A DNA stretch of 64,000 nt from the NCBI GenBank assembly GCA_963691655.1, contig OY829328.1, positions 27,795,890-27,859,889 on the forward strand, read 5' to 3'. Every line of letters begins with the position of its first letter. Positions within the stretch are counted from its first letter, which is position 1. The position numbers and the translations under genes were made by a program. The notes beneath the pieces are model-generated. The model worked only from the letters and a program-made list of their open reading frames with translations. It had not been told where the DNA came from and ran no database searches. Source of the DNA: Toxonevra muliebris (taxonomy: Eukaryota > Arthropoda > Insecta > Diptera > Pallopteridae). This document shows, piece after piece, positions 24,265 through 35,640 of the stretch.

Positions 24265-24362
24265 CGATGCCAACTTGCGGGGAATTCCCCGATTTGCGGG
24301 GAATTTCACTTGATGCGGGGGATCGGGGAATGTGCTGTTTTTGCTGTTTTCTGCGGGGAATT
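24265..24362. repeat. TGCGGGGAATT short-repeat cluster
   Basis: TGCGGGGAATT occurs exactly at ~24276, 24296 and 24351, with a related TGATGCGGGGGATCGGGGAA between. It is a G-rich island in AT-rich sequence. Confidence 0.6.
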
Positions 24363-24802
24363 TGAAGTCACTCAGCTTTTAGTAATTAAAGTCTGTAGAA
24401 TATTTTTTGTCAAATTTTATGTAATGTAAAACGTTTAACTTATGAAATATTTCATATTTTGGGTCTTAAAATATTCATCTTTTCTTAAGCAGGCACTGCA
24501 ATTTATTGGTTTGGAGAAATCAATTTTTAAAAAAGTGTGCTATTTGAAAGTATTATATTTCGAAAGTATTTTGCAAAAATTTTAGAGAACGCAAAGTGCT
24601 TTCGTAGATATAGACGATTACAGCGGCGAGTGTCAGTCAAGCCAAAATTTTTGGAAATTTCGGGTTAAGTAATCAACTTTTTGAAAATACTTAAAGATTT
24701 TCGTGCTCTGATTTAAAACCTCTAATACTTAGCTTTAGATTAAGAAATTATGCTAACTAAGCGTGTAGTTCATATTTGGAATACACAATTACATATTTCC
24801 TC
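24363..24802. other. Spacer, nothing recognised
   Basis: AT-rich with no coding or repeat signal I can name. Confidence 0.5.
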
Positions 24803-25140
24803 ATTGCCATTCGGAACTGGCGTTATACTTTAGGTCCAACCACCATCTCGGTGACCTAGTGGCAGCGAGTTAGACTCTTGCTTCGATTCCGGGGTAGAGT
24901 ATTTCTAATCCATCTTTCTTCTTCCTTTCTTTCTTTCATAATTTGAGTCTTTGGTACAAAAGATCTAATGGGTCGTAGTGCCTGAGTTTCGGATCGTTCC
25001 ACTTTCCGATTTCAATTCAATGGAAAGCCTTTTACCTTACCGTTCGGCTTTGTCATAAAACTGTAGATCTCTTTAATTCGATTCAAATATAACACGCACA
25101 ACACGAATGAATGCTAAAAGAACGGACTAGGCATTCAATG
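24803..25140 (+). mobile_element. Composite SINE: body, second head with TTTC tail, and another body
   Basis: 24803-25000 aligns with the right half of the two-headed SINE at 44650-45089: CGGAACTGGCGTTATACT, TGACCTAGTGGC with TTCGATTCCGG, CTTTCTTTCTTTC, then TTTGGTACAAAAGATCTAAT. It is followed at ~25040-25125 by a family S body (CGTTCGGCTTTGTCATAAAA, CACGCACAACACGAATGAAT). Decayed; no flanking duplication was found. Confidence 0.7.
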
Positions 25141-26595
25141 AAATGTTCATTTACGCTAGTAAAAGTTTTGGTAATAAAAATACAAAGATTGCAAAACTAC
25201 TTTAAGTTTGCTTCTCATCAAATTTGTTGTGTAGCTTCATAAGATGGAACTACATTTTTTTTGGCAAGGCATTTGAAAATGTTGTCTAATTGTATTTTCT
25301 TTTAATTTCTTTTAAATACTCAGACAACACAATTTTGCACTTTATATTTTACAAAATTTGAATACGTACAGTTTTACTTAAACAAAATAAACGTAACACA
25401 AAATTTCTATTAAAATGTTTGCCGCTCATTTTTTGCAATGGATTTGTTTTTATTTCTGTTTTTCTTTTCTTTTTTTTTACTTCAAAAATATGGAGGTATA
25501 CTCGTAAGTACAGAGAAACGGGCCTCATTTGAGCTTCAGGCAGGAATGATAATATTCAAGTTGATGTAAAAATTAAATTAAGAATGTTAATTTTTTTTAT
25601 ATTATTCGCTTTAATCCGCTCATGGTGTATTCGTGCTTATTAATTATGACACATTAAAACGCAGCAGGCTTGTAATTAATTTGGTATTAAAATGTCTTAA
25701 TCACACCACACTGAAAAATACCCCTGCCTCAGAAGCATCAGTAGCATCACCAGCATCACCGCTACCAACACCGCAACCTAAAGCAAAAACATTCAGCAGT
25801 AGTGGTATTTACTTGAATGTTAAATTTCAAAACATTTTAATTTTCTCTTGCATATTTTTCAGCTTCTATATGCAAATTTCTATAGTATCATGCTGCGAAT
25901 AGCTTCTTTCTTTGTCTTCAACTAAACAAAGCATAAAATTGTAAAACTTTTGTTGTTGTTGTGGTTGTTTTTGTTGCTTTATGATTTTGGTAAAATGCCA
26001 TGAAAAGACTAAAGATTAACATGATGATTATAGACCCGTAAAATGGCATTCATAAAAGAATAGAAAATGCCAATTGAAAAGTCTTACTACTTTAGAGGTA
26101 AAGTTAGAGTTGAGGGTGGGCTAAAAAAAGAGTAAAAAGTTAACTTGTAGTTTAATACTGGCCAACGTAAATTAGCTGCTCAAGAGAATGTATAGCAGTA
26201 GGTGCTGTCAAACAAAGCTTTGGGAAAGGAACACAATTCTTTATTCGAATTGTAATCCTGGTATACAGTTGCTAACTTGTGTAACTAAACAAAGACAAAT
26301 GACAATGCTCAAAGTTAACTGTTTTTTCCACCTAAACAGTCTTGTTTTCTGCATAATTTGTTTGTGATTTTGCAAAAATTTAAAATAAAAAATAAAATAC
26401 TTTGCATAACTCTTAAAAATAATATCAAATGATAGGTGGAAGTGAGTATATTTGCTATAACTATACTACCGTACTTTGCATAAATTACTCATCTGCGTAA
26501 GTTTTAATTTTAAGTTAGGGTCAGATACAGCAGACTGGCAATTTAGTGAATAAATTTCGCTCTTCACTATTTTTAGTGACAATGTGAGTAAGGCT
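25141..26595. other. No gene supported; spacer
   Basis: An 89-codon frame at 25633-25902 contains a low-complexity Ser/Pro/Ala run (ASVASPASPLPTPQPKAK). It has no family match and may be chance or an isolated exon. Confidence 0.45.
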
Positions 26596-26599
26596 CCAT

Positions 26600-26880
26600 T
26601 ACCACTAAACGATTAGTGGTAGTTAGTATTAAATTTGACTACCACTAAATAAATAAAAAATCAATTACCACTAAACCCGTAATGGTAGCGAAAATAAAAT
26701 CCTATTGTCACTAAAGCTTCAGTGGTAGTTAAATTTAAATCCCACTGTCACTAAACATTTAGTGGTAGTAGTCTTCATATTCCAATACCACTAAATGTTA
26801 AGAGGTAGTGGAAATCGAAGTACCACTAAACTAGTGGAAATCAAACCAAACTACCACTAAAACCATTAAACGTTTAGTGA
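26600..26880. repeat. ~40-bp-period array of TACCACTAAA/TTTAGTGGTA palindromes
   Basis: Eight or so units begin near 26600, 26639, 26666, 26707, 26747, 26786, 26821 and 26851. Most consist of (A/G)CCACTAAA, a 3-6 base spacer, and TTTAGTGGTAG or a variant, so each can form a hairpin. Linkers are AT-rich (TTAAATTTAAATC). The last unit is partly broken. No flanking terminal repeats or coding sequence were found. Confidence 0.85.
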
Positions 26881-27954
26881 GAAGGAGAGAGAGCTCAATT
26901 AGCTTCTTACTGGAAGCCAAAATTAAAAATTAAAGGTTTCTGTAAATTTTTACCGAATTTGAATTTAATGAACCTCTGTCTGAATCCTTTATACCCAAAA
27001 AGTTTAATTTGTAAAAATGAAAATGTAAAGAACAACTAACTGTTGTTATTCTAATAATAATAAAGCTATTTATTCATCCAAACATTTATACATTTTTTAT
27101 GTTTCTATAATTATACCAGGAACTAAAACGCAAGTTCAAGTTGTTTCAATTTTTTGTTGAAATTAATTACTTTGATCTGTGAACGGCTGAAATAATAACT
27201 TCAAAATGTAGCAACAAACACTGCAATTTTTCCATTATCTATTAATCAATTTGTTGTCAAAAGTAATAGTTATTACCAAAAAATTCGTTCATTTAGTGAT
27301 TTATTTGTTTTTAGGTAACTAAAAATGAGTTCAACAAGTATCGATTTTGAATCAACTAGTCTTGTGATGGATGTCAGTTTAGCGCATGCGAATGTCAAAA
27401 TCGGACTCTAAAACCTTTGCTTACTCGTCACTTTCTTGGCAGGGCCGTCAAAAGGCTTGAATTAGCCGATATTATTGTGAAACATTCATACACCACACAC
27501 AAACATTTTAATTGAAACACCTTGAAAACTCACCGATTTTCCATTAGTTTTTTTAAGGTTAGAAAAAAATTCTGAACTGGGGAACAAATCAGACTTCGGA
27601 TTCAAGTTTAGCGAATCAAAATACATGAGGTATGATACCTCACGTTTTCAATACAAAACTTTTTCTTTTTTCTTTGGTCCTGTGTAATTGATATGGACTT
27701 TTTACCAAATTTAAATCAATTCGTTTTCAATAATGTCTGTTTGTTTGGGTGGAATTTTGCAATCGATTTTAAACTAACTTCCCGAAGAGCTAGAGACTTA
27801 AAACTTTAAACATAGGTCAGAACTGAATGACAATGTAGTATGCAATATCTAAAATATATAAATATAATGTAATAAAAATATTAGCGTTTTTTTATTTACA
27901 GATATTGTACAATAATTACAGCATACTTACAGGTTTTTTGTTTAAAATCATGCA
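26881..27954. other. No gene seen; AT-rich spacer
   Basis: Nothing recognisable apart from short AT repeats. Confidence 0.5.
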
Positions 27955-28140
27955 TGTACCACATTTTCATACCTACTAAAATTCAGAATTACAAATTTTC
28001 GGGGAAATCTGTATGGGGTTAGGAATCTGTAAGAGGTTATAAATCTGTAAGGGGCTAGGAGAAATTATTTTATACTATTTAGTGCGTTTTAAAAACGTGG
28101 TATATTAAAATTTTTTTTTTTTTTAATTTTCATTTTTTAT
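27955..28140 (-). repeat. Dispersed repeat Y, partial copy 3
   Basis: Its reverse complement aligns with 23035-23180. The 3 x 18-base array is kept at 28006-28059 (AATCTGTATGGGGTTAGG and two variants), followed by GAGAAATTATTTTATACT. Confidence 0.7.
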
Positions 28141-28261
28141 TTCAATATTTTAGTTTCAAAAAATTGATTTGAATCCAATTGTAAAAAATGGAAATTATTT
28201 GATATAGAAAAATATACCTTGTTAAAAATTGTTTTTTCATAACTTTTCCTTAAAATAAGAA

Positions 28262-28696
28262 TTAAATACAATAAATTTTGCAAAAGTTATGAACAAATTG
28301 AGTTTTGAAATAAAAAACCTTTCTTTTTATATTTATGTTTAAAAAGAGATCGTGTAAAATTTTTAGAGTAGACTGCTGTCGGATGAATCGAGCACTCAAT
28401 TGGGATATTACCCTCTGTAGTTCGCTTAAATAACACAGCCACACAAAACAAAATTTTTGCTCTGATCTGGGGGTCTGACCATATTTACTATATGTTTTTT
28501 GGGCCGCTGAATCCGAATCTGAGGCTTTTTCAATCCCATCACATAAGGGTTCTGCCATAAACTCAAAACACCCATAATTTGCACATAACCCCAAAAAAAG
28601 AGTTGGAAACTGAAGGCTTAATCGTATCATTAACTTAACCTCATGGCCGTATAACTCAATGTACTTCAACTCTCTACGCTTATCCTTAGATCTCAA
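28262..28696 (-). CDS. Unassigned 144-codon open frame, doubtful
   Basis: The longest open frame in its neighbourhood, starting MRSKDKRRELKYIELYGHEV. The central part (GLCANYGCFEFMAEPLCDGI, SDSDSAAQKTYSKYG) is less AT-biased than the ends; the C-terminal third looks like read-through of AT-rich DNA. I recognise no domain. It is more likely a fragment of an unknown repeat than a gene. Confidence 0.15.
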   Translation of the reverse strand: MRSKDKRRELKYIELYGHEVKLMIRLSLQFPTLFLGLCANYGCFEFMAEPLCDGIEKASDSDSAAQKTYSKYGQTPRSEQKFCFVWLCYLSELQRVISQLSARFIRQQSTLKILHDLFLNINIKRKVFYFKTQFVHNFCKIYCI

Positions 28697-30284
28697 AAGA
28701 TAAACCTATCAACAATAATCAAATAACCCTATTACCCACTTAAACAAAAGGCTATCAACTCCAATAATCACGTATGTCGGACATTTAACTTGATATGTCG
28801 GCATATCTGTCAGGTCTTCAAAAATATTTAAATTGCACATTCATTCATGAGTCTTTGTATATATGAAAAATATCAGTGATATATCTCCATATTTCGGTAC
28901 TTGGTTCTAGAAAATATGTTCTTTTAAAGAATTCAAAGCTAGGGTTCTATGCAAAACGATTATATCTTGCGTGAGTCTGCATCGAGGGTACCTTCATGTG
29001 GCACAGTGAAACGTTTCATATAAGCTAGACGCGATAAATTTTTTTATCTACGCAAATCATTCTTTTAGTCCTATCTGACACAAATATATACAATTATGGC
29101 TATTTTAACCATTAACCACGCCCATTTTGTAAATTAATATTCCGTAAATTAATGGTATACCGTGATGGGCAAAAGTGTTTTTGAGAACAAATAGCCAAAA
29201 ATTTCGACAAATCAGAAAGCAATAGCGCGAAAAGTTTTTACACATATAGATAGACAAAAGAGTAAAACAATTTTTGAAATTAGCTAAAGTCAACTAGACT
29301 CGCATGGGTCTTAAAAATTCCGAAAATTTGAACATAACTTTCGTTTTTTTTTATCAATTTTTTAACCAAAGTGGTTTCAATATTCAAATCTTATAATCTA
29401 ATAAAAGAGAAACAAAATGCAAGAATAATTTTTCTAATTCACTTATGTTTAATGGTCCCGCGAAAGAATCAAAGTCGTAGATTTGCAAAATTAAAATTTA
29501 TGGACGAAAATTTTGGGTTTTTCAAAACACATGCGGAGCCAGTAAATATTATTTGACTACAGAAACTGTCCTAATCTTGTATTCATCTATATAAGTAGAC
29601 AGACAACTTACGTTTCCTGCATACAGTAGGGTTACCAACTGCATCTGAAAAAACATAGAGGAAATTTAATAAAAAACAAAATTTTGTATGCACTGTGCAA
29701 AAATTTCCGGGTCATTGTTTGGGTAGTGAGAAAATCCAGTTTAGGATGGAGGTACTCGATTAGTAGAGTAAAATCTACAAAGGAGTTGCCGTTTCTGGAT
29801 CGCTGTTTTTTTATGGCCTTATGAAATTTTTTCTTTTCAGTAGATTTTGATGATTTTGAATTATTCAGTCTTACGCCCACCATAGGTAAACTAATGAAAA
29901 TTTGTTGTTTTCTTCACCAGAACTAATTAAAATTTGTTGTTTTCTTCACAACAACTTTTGTCAAGACATCAATCCAAAAAAATCATGTTTGAGTTCTCTT
30001 ATAGAATCGTATGTTAAAAAAAAGTGCAATTTTTTCACATTTTTTAAAATTGCTGTCTACAAACTCGTAATTAACTGAACATTTCTGGCCTTAAATAACT
30101 AAAAAATTAATTCTATGAAAATTAAAACAATTTTAGAGCACTGCAACATGATTCGGTTTTTTCACTATTCGTAGGTCATTCCAATGTTCCAGGACAACTC
30201 ATAATTTTTAACAAGAAACAAACAACAAAGGCAGTATAATAGTTTTCTCAACGGTTTTTTTTATCAAAAAAGGGGTTTTAAAAC
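28697..30284. other. No gene seen; AT-rich spacer
   Basis: A small direct duplication, AAATTTGTTGTTTTCTTCAC, occurs at ~29899 and ~29931. Otherwise featureless. Confidence 0.5.
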
Positions 30285-30527
30285 CCCATTTTCAAGAGGA
30301 AGGGTAGAAGATGGAGGAAAAGTGTGTACACAAAAATTGTTTATCTCTTTATGCTTAGCAACTTTGCTTCAGACATCAAATTGGTATCAAAGTCGAAATA
30401 AAGAAATTTCTTAATAGCCCCTGAAGACCCTATTTTTCTGACTTCAGGTGTCTATCATGGGAGAACTAGATATGAAGGAGAAAAACTGAGTATGCAGTCG
30501 TAACCAGCGACCAAATTACTATAAAAC
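30285..30527 (+). repeat. Dispersed repeat Z, copy 1
   Basis: Aligns along its length with 60784-61022: TTTTCAAGAGGAAG, TAAAGAAATTTCTTAATAGC, CCCCTGAAGACCC, GGGAGAACTAGAT and CCAGCGACC-type blocks in the same order. Function unknown. Confidence 0.75.
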
Positions 30528-31398
30528 CTTTGAAAAATTTCGCTCATAAAATTTTTGCTACACTGTGTTATCAGTGTAAGTCGTAATATTTTGGTACATA
30601 GTTTTTTCGGAAAAGTGGAAAAAATGTGCCGTGCAAATTCGTGCGAAGCCAAACCTCTTCGGATTATGAAAGTCGATACTACACTTATTTGAAAAATTTA
30701 ATTTTCGTGACGTTACAAAAATATACTCATATTTAGATTTTCTAAAATATTTACAGTACATTAATTTTTTAAGTAATGAAAAACCTTAAAACTTAAAAAA
30801 ATTTTACAACATTATAAAAGATACTTTAATAATTTCTATTTTATTTTGAAGTACATAGCTGCTGAACAAATTTTTGACCATTTATTCAGAACTCTAAGTA
30901 AGTCAGAACTAAAAAATTTATTTTTTTTTTTAAATTGCATTCATTGAAAGTACGTATTGGTTTCAGTATGAATAATCACATACACCCACTTTGACTTGTA
31001 ATTAGATAATGTAAATAGCTATTAGGTCACTATAAAATAACTTTATTAAGATCAGTGGGGATCTGTTAATACCTAACAATAAAAATAAAACTTAAATACG
31101 GCTTTGAATTTATCACGTCTAAATCGATCAAACGCCGCACCACTGTGCGTGGTAACGGTGGGCAAACTGAGCATTTCTGTGATCCGCAAAGTCCCTGGAT
31201 CATTGCTTTCATACCGGCATGGCAGACACACGTAAGAAACATGTTGTGATGCAAGCACTCGGAACTCCAATATCGGCAGTTGGTCAGTGTGAAAAAGCGG
31301 GACCGCAGGTGTCGTCATCATGCAACCGCAGCTTTATGACAAGAAGAAGTAGCATTCCATCTCACGATTGTGATAGCATTACGTTCATTACAAAAAAG

Positions 31399-31587
31399 CG
31401 ATTAAATTTTCCAGTCCATCAGAACGAAATGAAGCTCTTCGTAAAGAAGATTTGCATATTGATGAACATTCATGAGTTCTCAATATAATTTATAATTTTG
31501 TAGAGTAATATTGAACCGTTGAAAAAATACAAAAAAAAAAACGATTAAATTTTCCAGTCCATCAGAATGGAATCTTCGTAAAGAATA
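31399..31587 (+). repeat. ~50-bp direct duplication, 143 bp apart
   Basis: CGATTAAATTTTCCAGTCCA...CTTCGTAAAGAA occurs at 31399-31450 and 31542-31587. The left copy is the tail of a GC-richer patch (31110-31350) that I could not assign. Confidence 0.65.
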
Positions 31588-32755
31588 TTACTTTTTTTGT
31601 TCAAATAAAGGAAGTAAGAATTGAGGGCTTTTAAAAGTTATGACAGAATCCTGATGTAATGGGGTTGAATAGACTTCGGACTTATAGTAAACAAACAAAG
31701 ATCAGAAAAACAAATATTTTTGTATGGCTATATAATTTTCAGACTGGGAATTAAAAATAAAATGTAGTATATCCTTTGAAACTTTAATTTTATATCTTTT
31801 ACAACATTTATGAATTAAAAAATTTAATTTTATGGAGCGTTTTATTATTTTTATATAAAATGTGGAGTCCAACTAGAAGACTGTTAATATATAACAAAAC
31901 ATATAAGACTACAGTTTCTAAACATGTTTTACTTAACCAAAAAGAAAATGTGCTTCATTATTGAAACCGCAATCTAAATGGATCGGGGGAGCTTCATTAA
32001 AAAATGTGTAACAAGCTTAAAGAACGAACGACATCATCACAACAACAATGTATACAGAGACGGGCAAATCAGACCGCCGTTTCGGAATCCGCCACGATTC
32101 CTCATCAGTGATCTTAGTGATAGTTCTTAATCTTTCAATATCCTATTTAAGCTACTAATATTCGAGTTTTTGTAAGAGTTTTGTAAAACCTAAATGAAAG
32201 AAGAAGGTTCAGTAGAACCAGTAGCTCGCAGCGATTGTATCAAGAATGCTCAGAATCTTTACGCAAAAAAAAAACAATGGATGTGTGCAAGGCACGCAAG
32301 ATATTTGATGTGTAAACAGTTAAGCTAACTGAATGTCATATACATAAGCTCACATATGTATAGCCATATATAGGGATTTAATGTATAATTTATATGCTTA
32401 GGTAATTCAAATTAAAACAATTATTTTATAAACTTAAAAACTTATTAGATATCATTATCTTTTATATATATAATAACCCAATTCACCATAAATTGCAAAT
32501 GGTCTTACATCATTGCAAATGCAAATTTTTATTCCATATCACATATATTTGTTGTTGTGATAGCATAAATATTTTGCAATTGCACCAAATCGTGAATAGG
32601 GCTGATATGTTGTAGTTGAATCATTTTTCTTTTACTCAATGCATCGGGATCTATATGCTCGCATATACGCAGCTGCAATCGCATTCTTTTTTTCGCGCTT
32701 TAAGTTTTTCTTCCTGTCGATTTGAAATTTTATTAGATGTGAAAATTTTACATAA
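31588..32755. other. No gene seen; AT-rich spacer
   Basis: Nothing recognised. Confidence 0.5.
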
Positions 32756-32835
32756 CGTCGCCTGAGAATTGATTTGGCGTATAGGTATATGAATTTGTAC
32801 ACACATATGTACGTCAAATCAATCCTCAGGCGACG
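32756..32835. other. 80-nt near-perfect hairpin
   Basis: Arms 32756-32781 and 32810-32835 are 26 bases each with two mismatches (CGTCGCCTGAGAATTGATTT against AAATCAATCCTCAGGCGACG) around a 28-base loop. Stem and loop sizes fall in the range of insect miRNA precursors, but a small palindromic transposon is equally possible. No target duplication was seen. Confidence 0.7.
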
Positions 32836-35046
32836 ATAAGTGCTTTCCATATTTAACCTTAGGAAGGCAACAGGGATGACTAGTCACCCCACTACTTTCT
32901 AAAAGCACCGCAAAGAGAGTTGTCTTAACTGCATTTAATAAAAACAAAAAAGAATGTATTTTTATTGAAGTAAATAAGTGATTTTATAATAAATAAGTCT
33001 GATTTTTTCTGTTTAACATATTTGCTATTTACATAGATAAAAAAAAGTGTTGTTTTTTATAATGCCGTGATTTGCTATCATTATCACTACGTTTTGTTTA
33101 TACATTTATTGAAACCTAGATTCCTTATTACTTATCATTTTGTATTGTTTTTGTATTTTAAAAAATATTTAATTTTAATGCAATCTAACTAACGGAATGC
33201 GAAACCTATCAAACGCCTGTGTTTGCTACGGCGACCTCTTGTTTGTATGGTATAGTCGATCTCCATACGTTTAACACCAACAAATAATTCTGCCACGAAT
33301 AAATGTACACACACATTTTGTTTTCGTATGTACATATATGTGTGAGTAAATTGATCGAAACATAAACAAACAAACTCCGCTCGTATTTTAATTTCTCCCT
33401 CTCTTCTTCTCTTTGTTGTTTAGAGTAGCAGAGTCATGCCGCGCAGTAGTGTGAGCGAGAAGGGAACTGGACGTTACAGTTATCTTACATCTTACGATAC
33501 AGTTATTGTTACATTTTACACATTTGAAATTTTGCCCATACCGTGAGCTAAAATGTTTACACATCAATAATAATAATGCTTGAGCTTTTATTTAACATTA
33601 TACTTCAAAAACCTATGCAGATTACCCTTTTGACTGTTTACCTGTGTGCGTATGTTATGTATTAAGTTCGCTCAATGCCACGTTACGCGTCGCGAAGCGC
33701 ATTCTTCCGTCGTAATTAATGAATTCTATATAGCCAATATGAATCTACCACTCTGAAAAAATATGTTTTCTATAGAAAATGTTCCGAGAAATACGATAGT
33801 ATTTTTTTTAATTTTTTATTGCATCGCAAACGAATAGTAAAATGAATTTCAATTATTTAATTGTTAATAACAAATACTTTTCTGAAACAATTTTTACAAC
33901 TATGAATACACAAATATAGGGATTTTTAATACCTTTAAAATGGTTGTTCACTTTACTCAATGCGATGAACAGAAGTGGAGTTATCGCGATTTGAAAAAGG
34001 CTATAATCGGCGATCACGTAAACTTTACCTCTCTATATTTTCGGAAATAGTGATAGAAAAAAAATGGCGGATTACAAGTCCACTTATTTTGTATAGGAAA
34101 CGCAAATTAAAAATGTTGACCCATAAAAGTGTTCGATTTGTTAAAGAATGCCTCATATATGGGTGTGTGCGTTTCATTTAATGAAGTTTGTTTTTGCATA
34201 CCACACACTCATATATATACATATGCACGTATTTGCATACCTATTTGCTATATAGTAAAATATTCTTTGCGGTGCATACATTTGCTCCTCTCCTCCTCTT
34301 TGTCATGATGCATACATATAAATATATTGAAAACCACAGTTTTCAAACAACTCTTTAGTTGAAGAGTTCTTGTGTTTCATGTTTTTCTTTCTCATCTTTT
34401 GACATCTTGTTGTGGTTTCGGTACTGATTACAAATGTACAAAAAAAATACTCTTCTCCACATTGCATGTATGTATGTATGTAGAAGGGGCAGTTTTTGGG
34501 ATGGCCATATATGCAACTATGTTACACACTTTTACTTATATCCTTTGGTTAGTGTCTATATGAACAAAAGAGTCTCATTTTTTCTTTCTTTTTTGTTTTA
34601 ATAAAGTAAAATTTTTTATTTATCTTAGTGAGTGTGTATGCATGTGTGAATATAGTTGGTCGTATATGTGATAAAAAATAACGCTTGCTTTATTTAAATT
34701 AATTTTTAAGTTAGTATGTAGTTACTAAATTTTAAATCTAGATCTTCTTTAATGAAATTGAATTTTTAAACTATAATAAAAATGTTTGGATTTATCACAG
34801 TACCAGTTCCGACAGTAGTTCTAGAAAGAGAAATATACTAAATAATACTAAAAAATAATATAAAAAATACACAAACAATAATCTTTGGTGTTGCTTGTGC
34901 AGATAATATAGCACATCCTAAGCAAATGCATTATAATATTGAGAATATAATTTAGAAAACTATGCTAGAAGTGCTGGAAGAGCCAAACCCTGAGATAAAA
35001 ATTGAGTTTGTATAGAGCTTAGCATACCTTTACGTGGTGTTATATA
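32836..35046. other. No gene seen; spacer with CA/TATG microsatellites
   Basis: GTATGTATGTATGTA at ~34467 and several pyrimidine-rich stretches. A less AT-rich patch at 33220-33480 (CTCCCTCTCTTCTTCTC, GCCGCGCAGTAGTGTGAGCG) is unassigned. Confidence 0.5.
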
Positions 35047-35385
35047 AAATCCGCGCTGGCCAAGATGTTTATTTTTGAATCAATAAAACTAAGTCGGCCT
35101 TAGTTTTGCTAAACAACATTTCGAAGTCAAGTCGCATAGCACTTAGAACAAAATTTGCAGCTTTGATTCAAACGTAAGATCTGTTTTAAACTATGGTTTT
35201 GAGACGTGGAAATCTTCTTCCATATATAGACGATTGCCAACAAATGAATGACGCGAACTTTGAGAATTTGGTGGCCTCATCTCCAAAGACTAAGTATGAG
35301 ATAGTGGAAGTCCAGCATTGATAATAGGAGAGATCAAGAGACGAAAATGGCCTTACCCTCCAATAACAGTATTGAAAGTCAAGTC
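35047..35385 (+). pseudogene. Degenerate LINE ORF2 C-terminal fragment
   Basis: Across frameshifts the text reads ALVLLNNISKSS, ALRTKF, SNVRSVLNYGFETWK (35172-35216) and EIKRRKWPY (~35331-35357). This matches the post-RT region of RTE/CR1-like elements (SNVKSVLLYGxETWK ... KRRKWRWIGHT). No catalytic domain or 3' end is preserved. Confidence 0.6.
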
Positions 35386-35510
35386 TTGCGCTAGAGTCCC
35401 CAAGCTTCCAGCCATCCTGGTGTCCCAACTCGAAATCGAGTCATATTCAGGTCAATTAAATGACCCCCTAATAGCTCCACTAGAAGCTAGAATTGGAGAA
35501 AGTAATTCAG

Positions 35511-35640
35511 TTTCTTTCTCCTTTTCTTCTCCTTCTCTTCTCCTTCTTATCTCCTTCTCTTCTCCTTCTTTTCTCCTTCTCTTCTCCTTCTCTTCTCCTT
35601 CTCTTCTCCTTCTCTACTCTTCTTTTCCTTTCCATTCTCC
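35511..35640. repeat. Polypyrimidine tract with 11-bp period (TTCTCCTTCTC)
   Basis: About 130 bases of almost pure C/T on the plus strand; the TTCTCCTTCTC unit repeats with few changes. Overlapping Ser/Leu/Phe frames are artefacts of the repeat. Mirror-repeat character could allow triplex (H-DNA) formation. Confidence 0.9.

Noticed and set aside
31066..31488. Overlapping frames on both strands in a GC-richer patch
   Set aside because: Neither strand gives a recognisable domain, and part of the patch is a 50-bp direct repeat; left unassigned.
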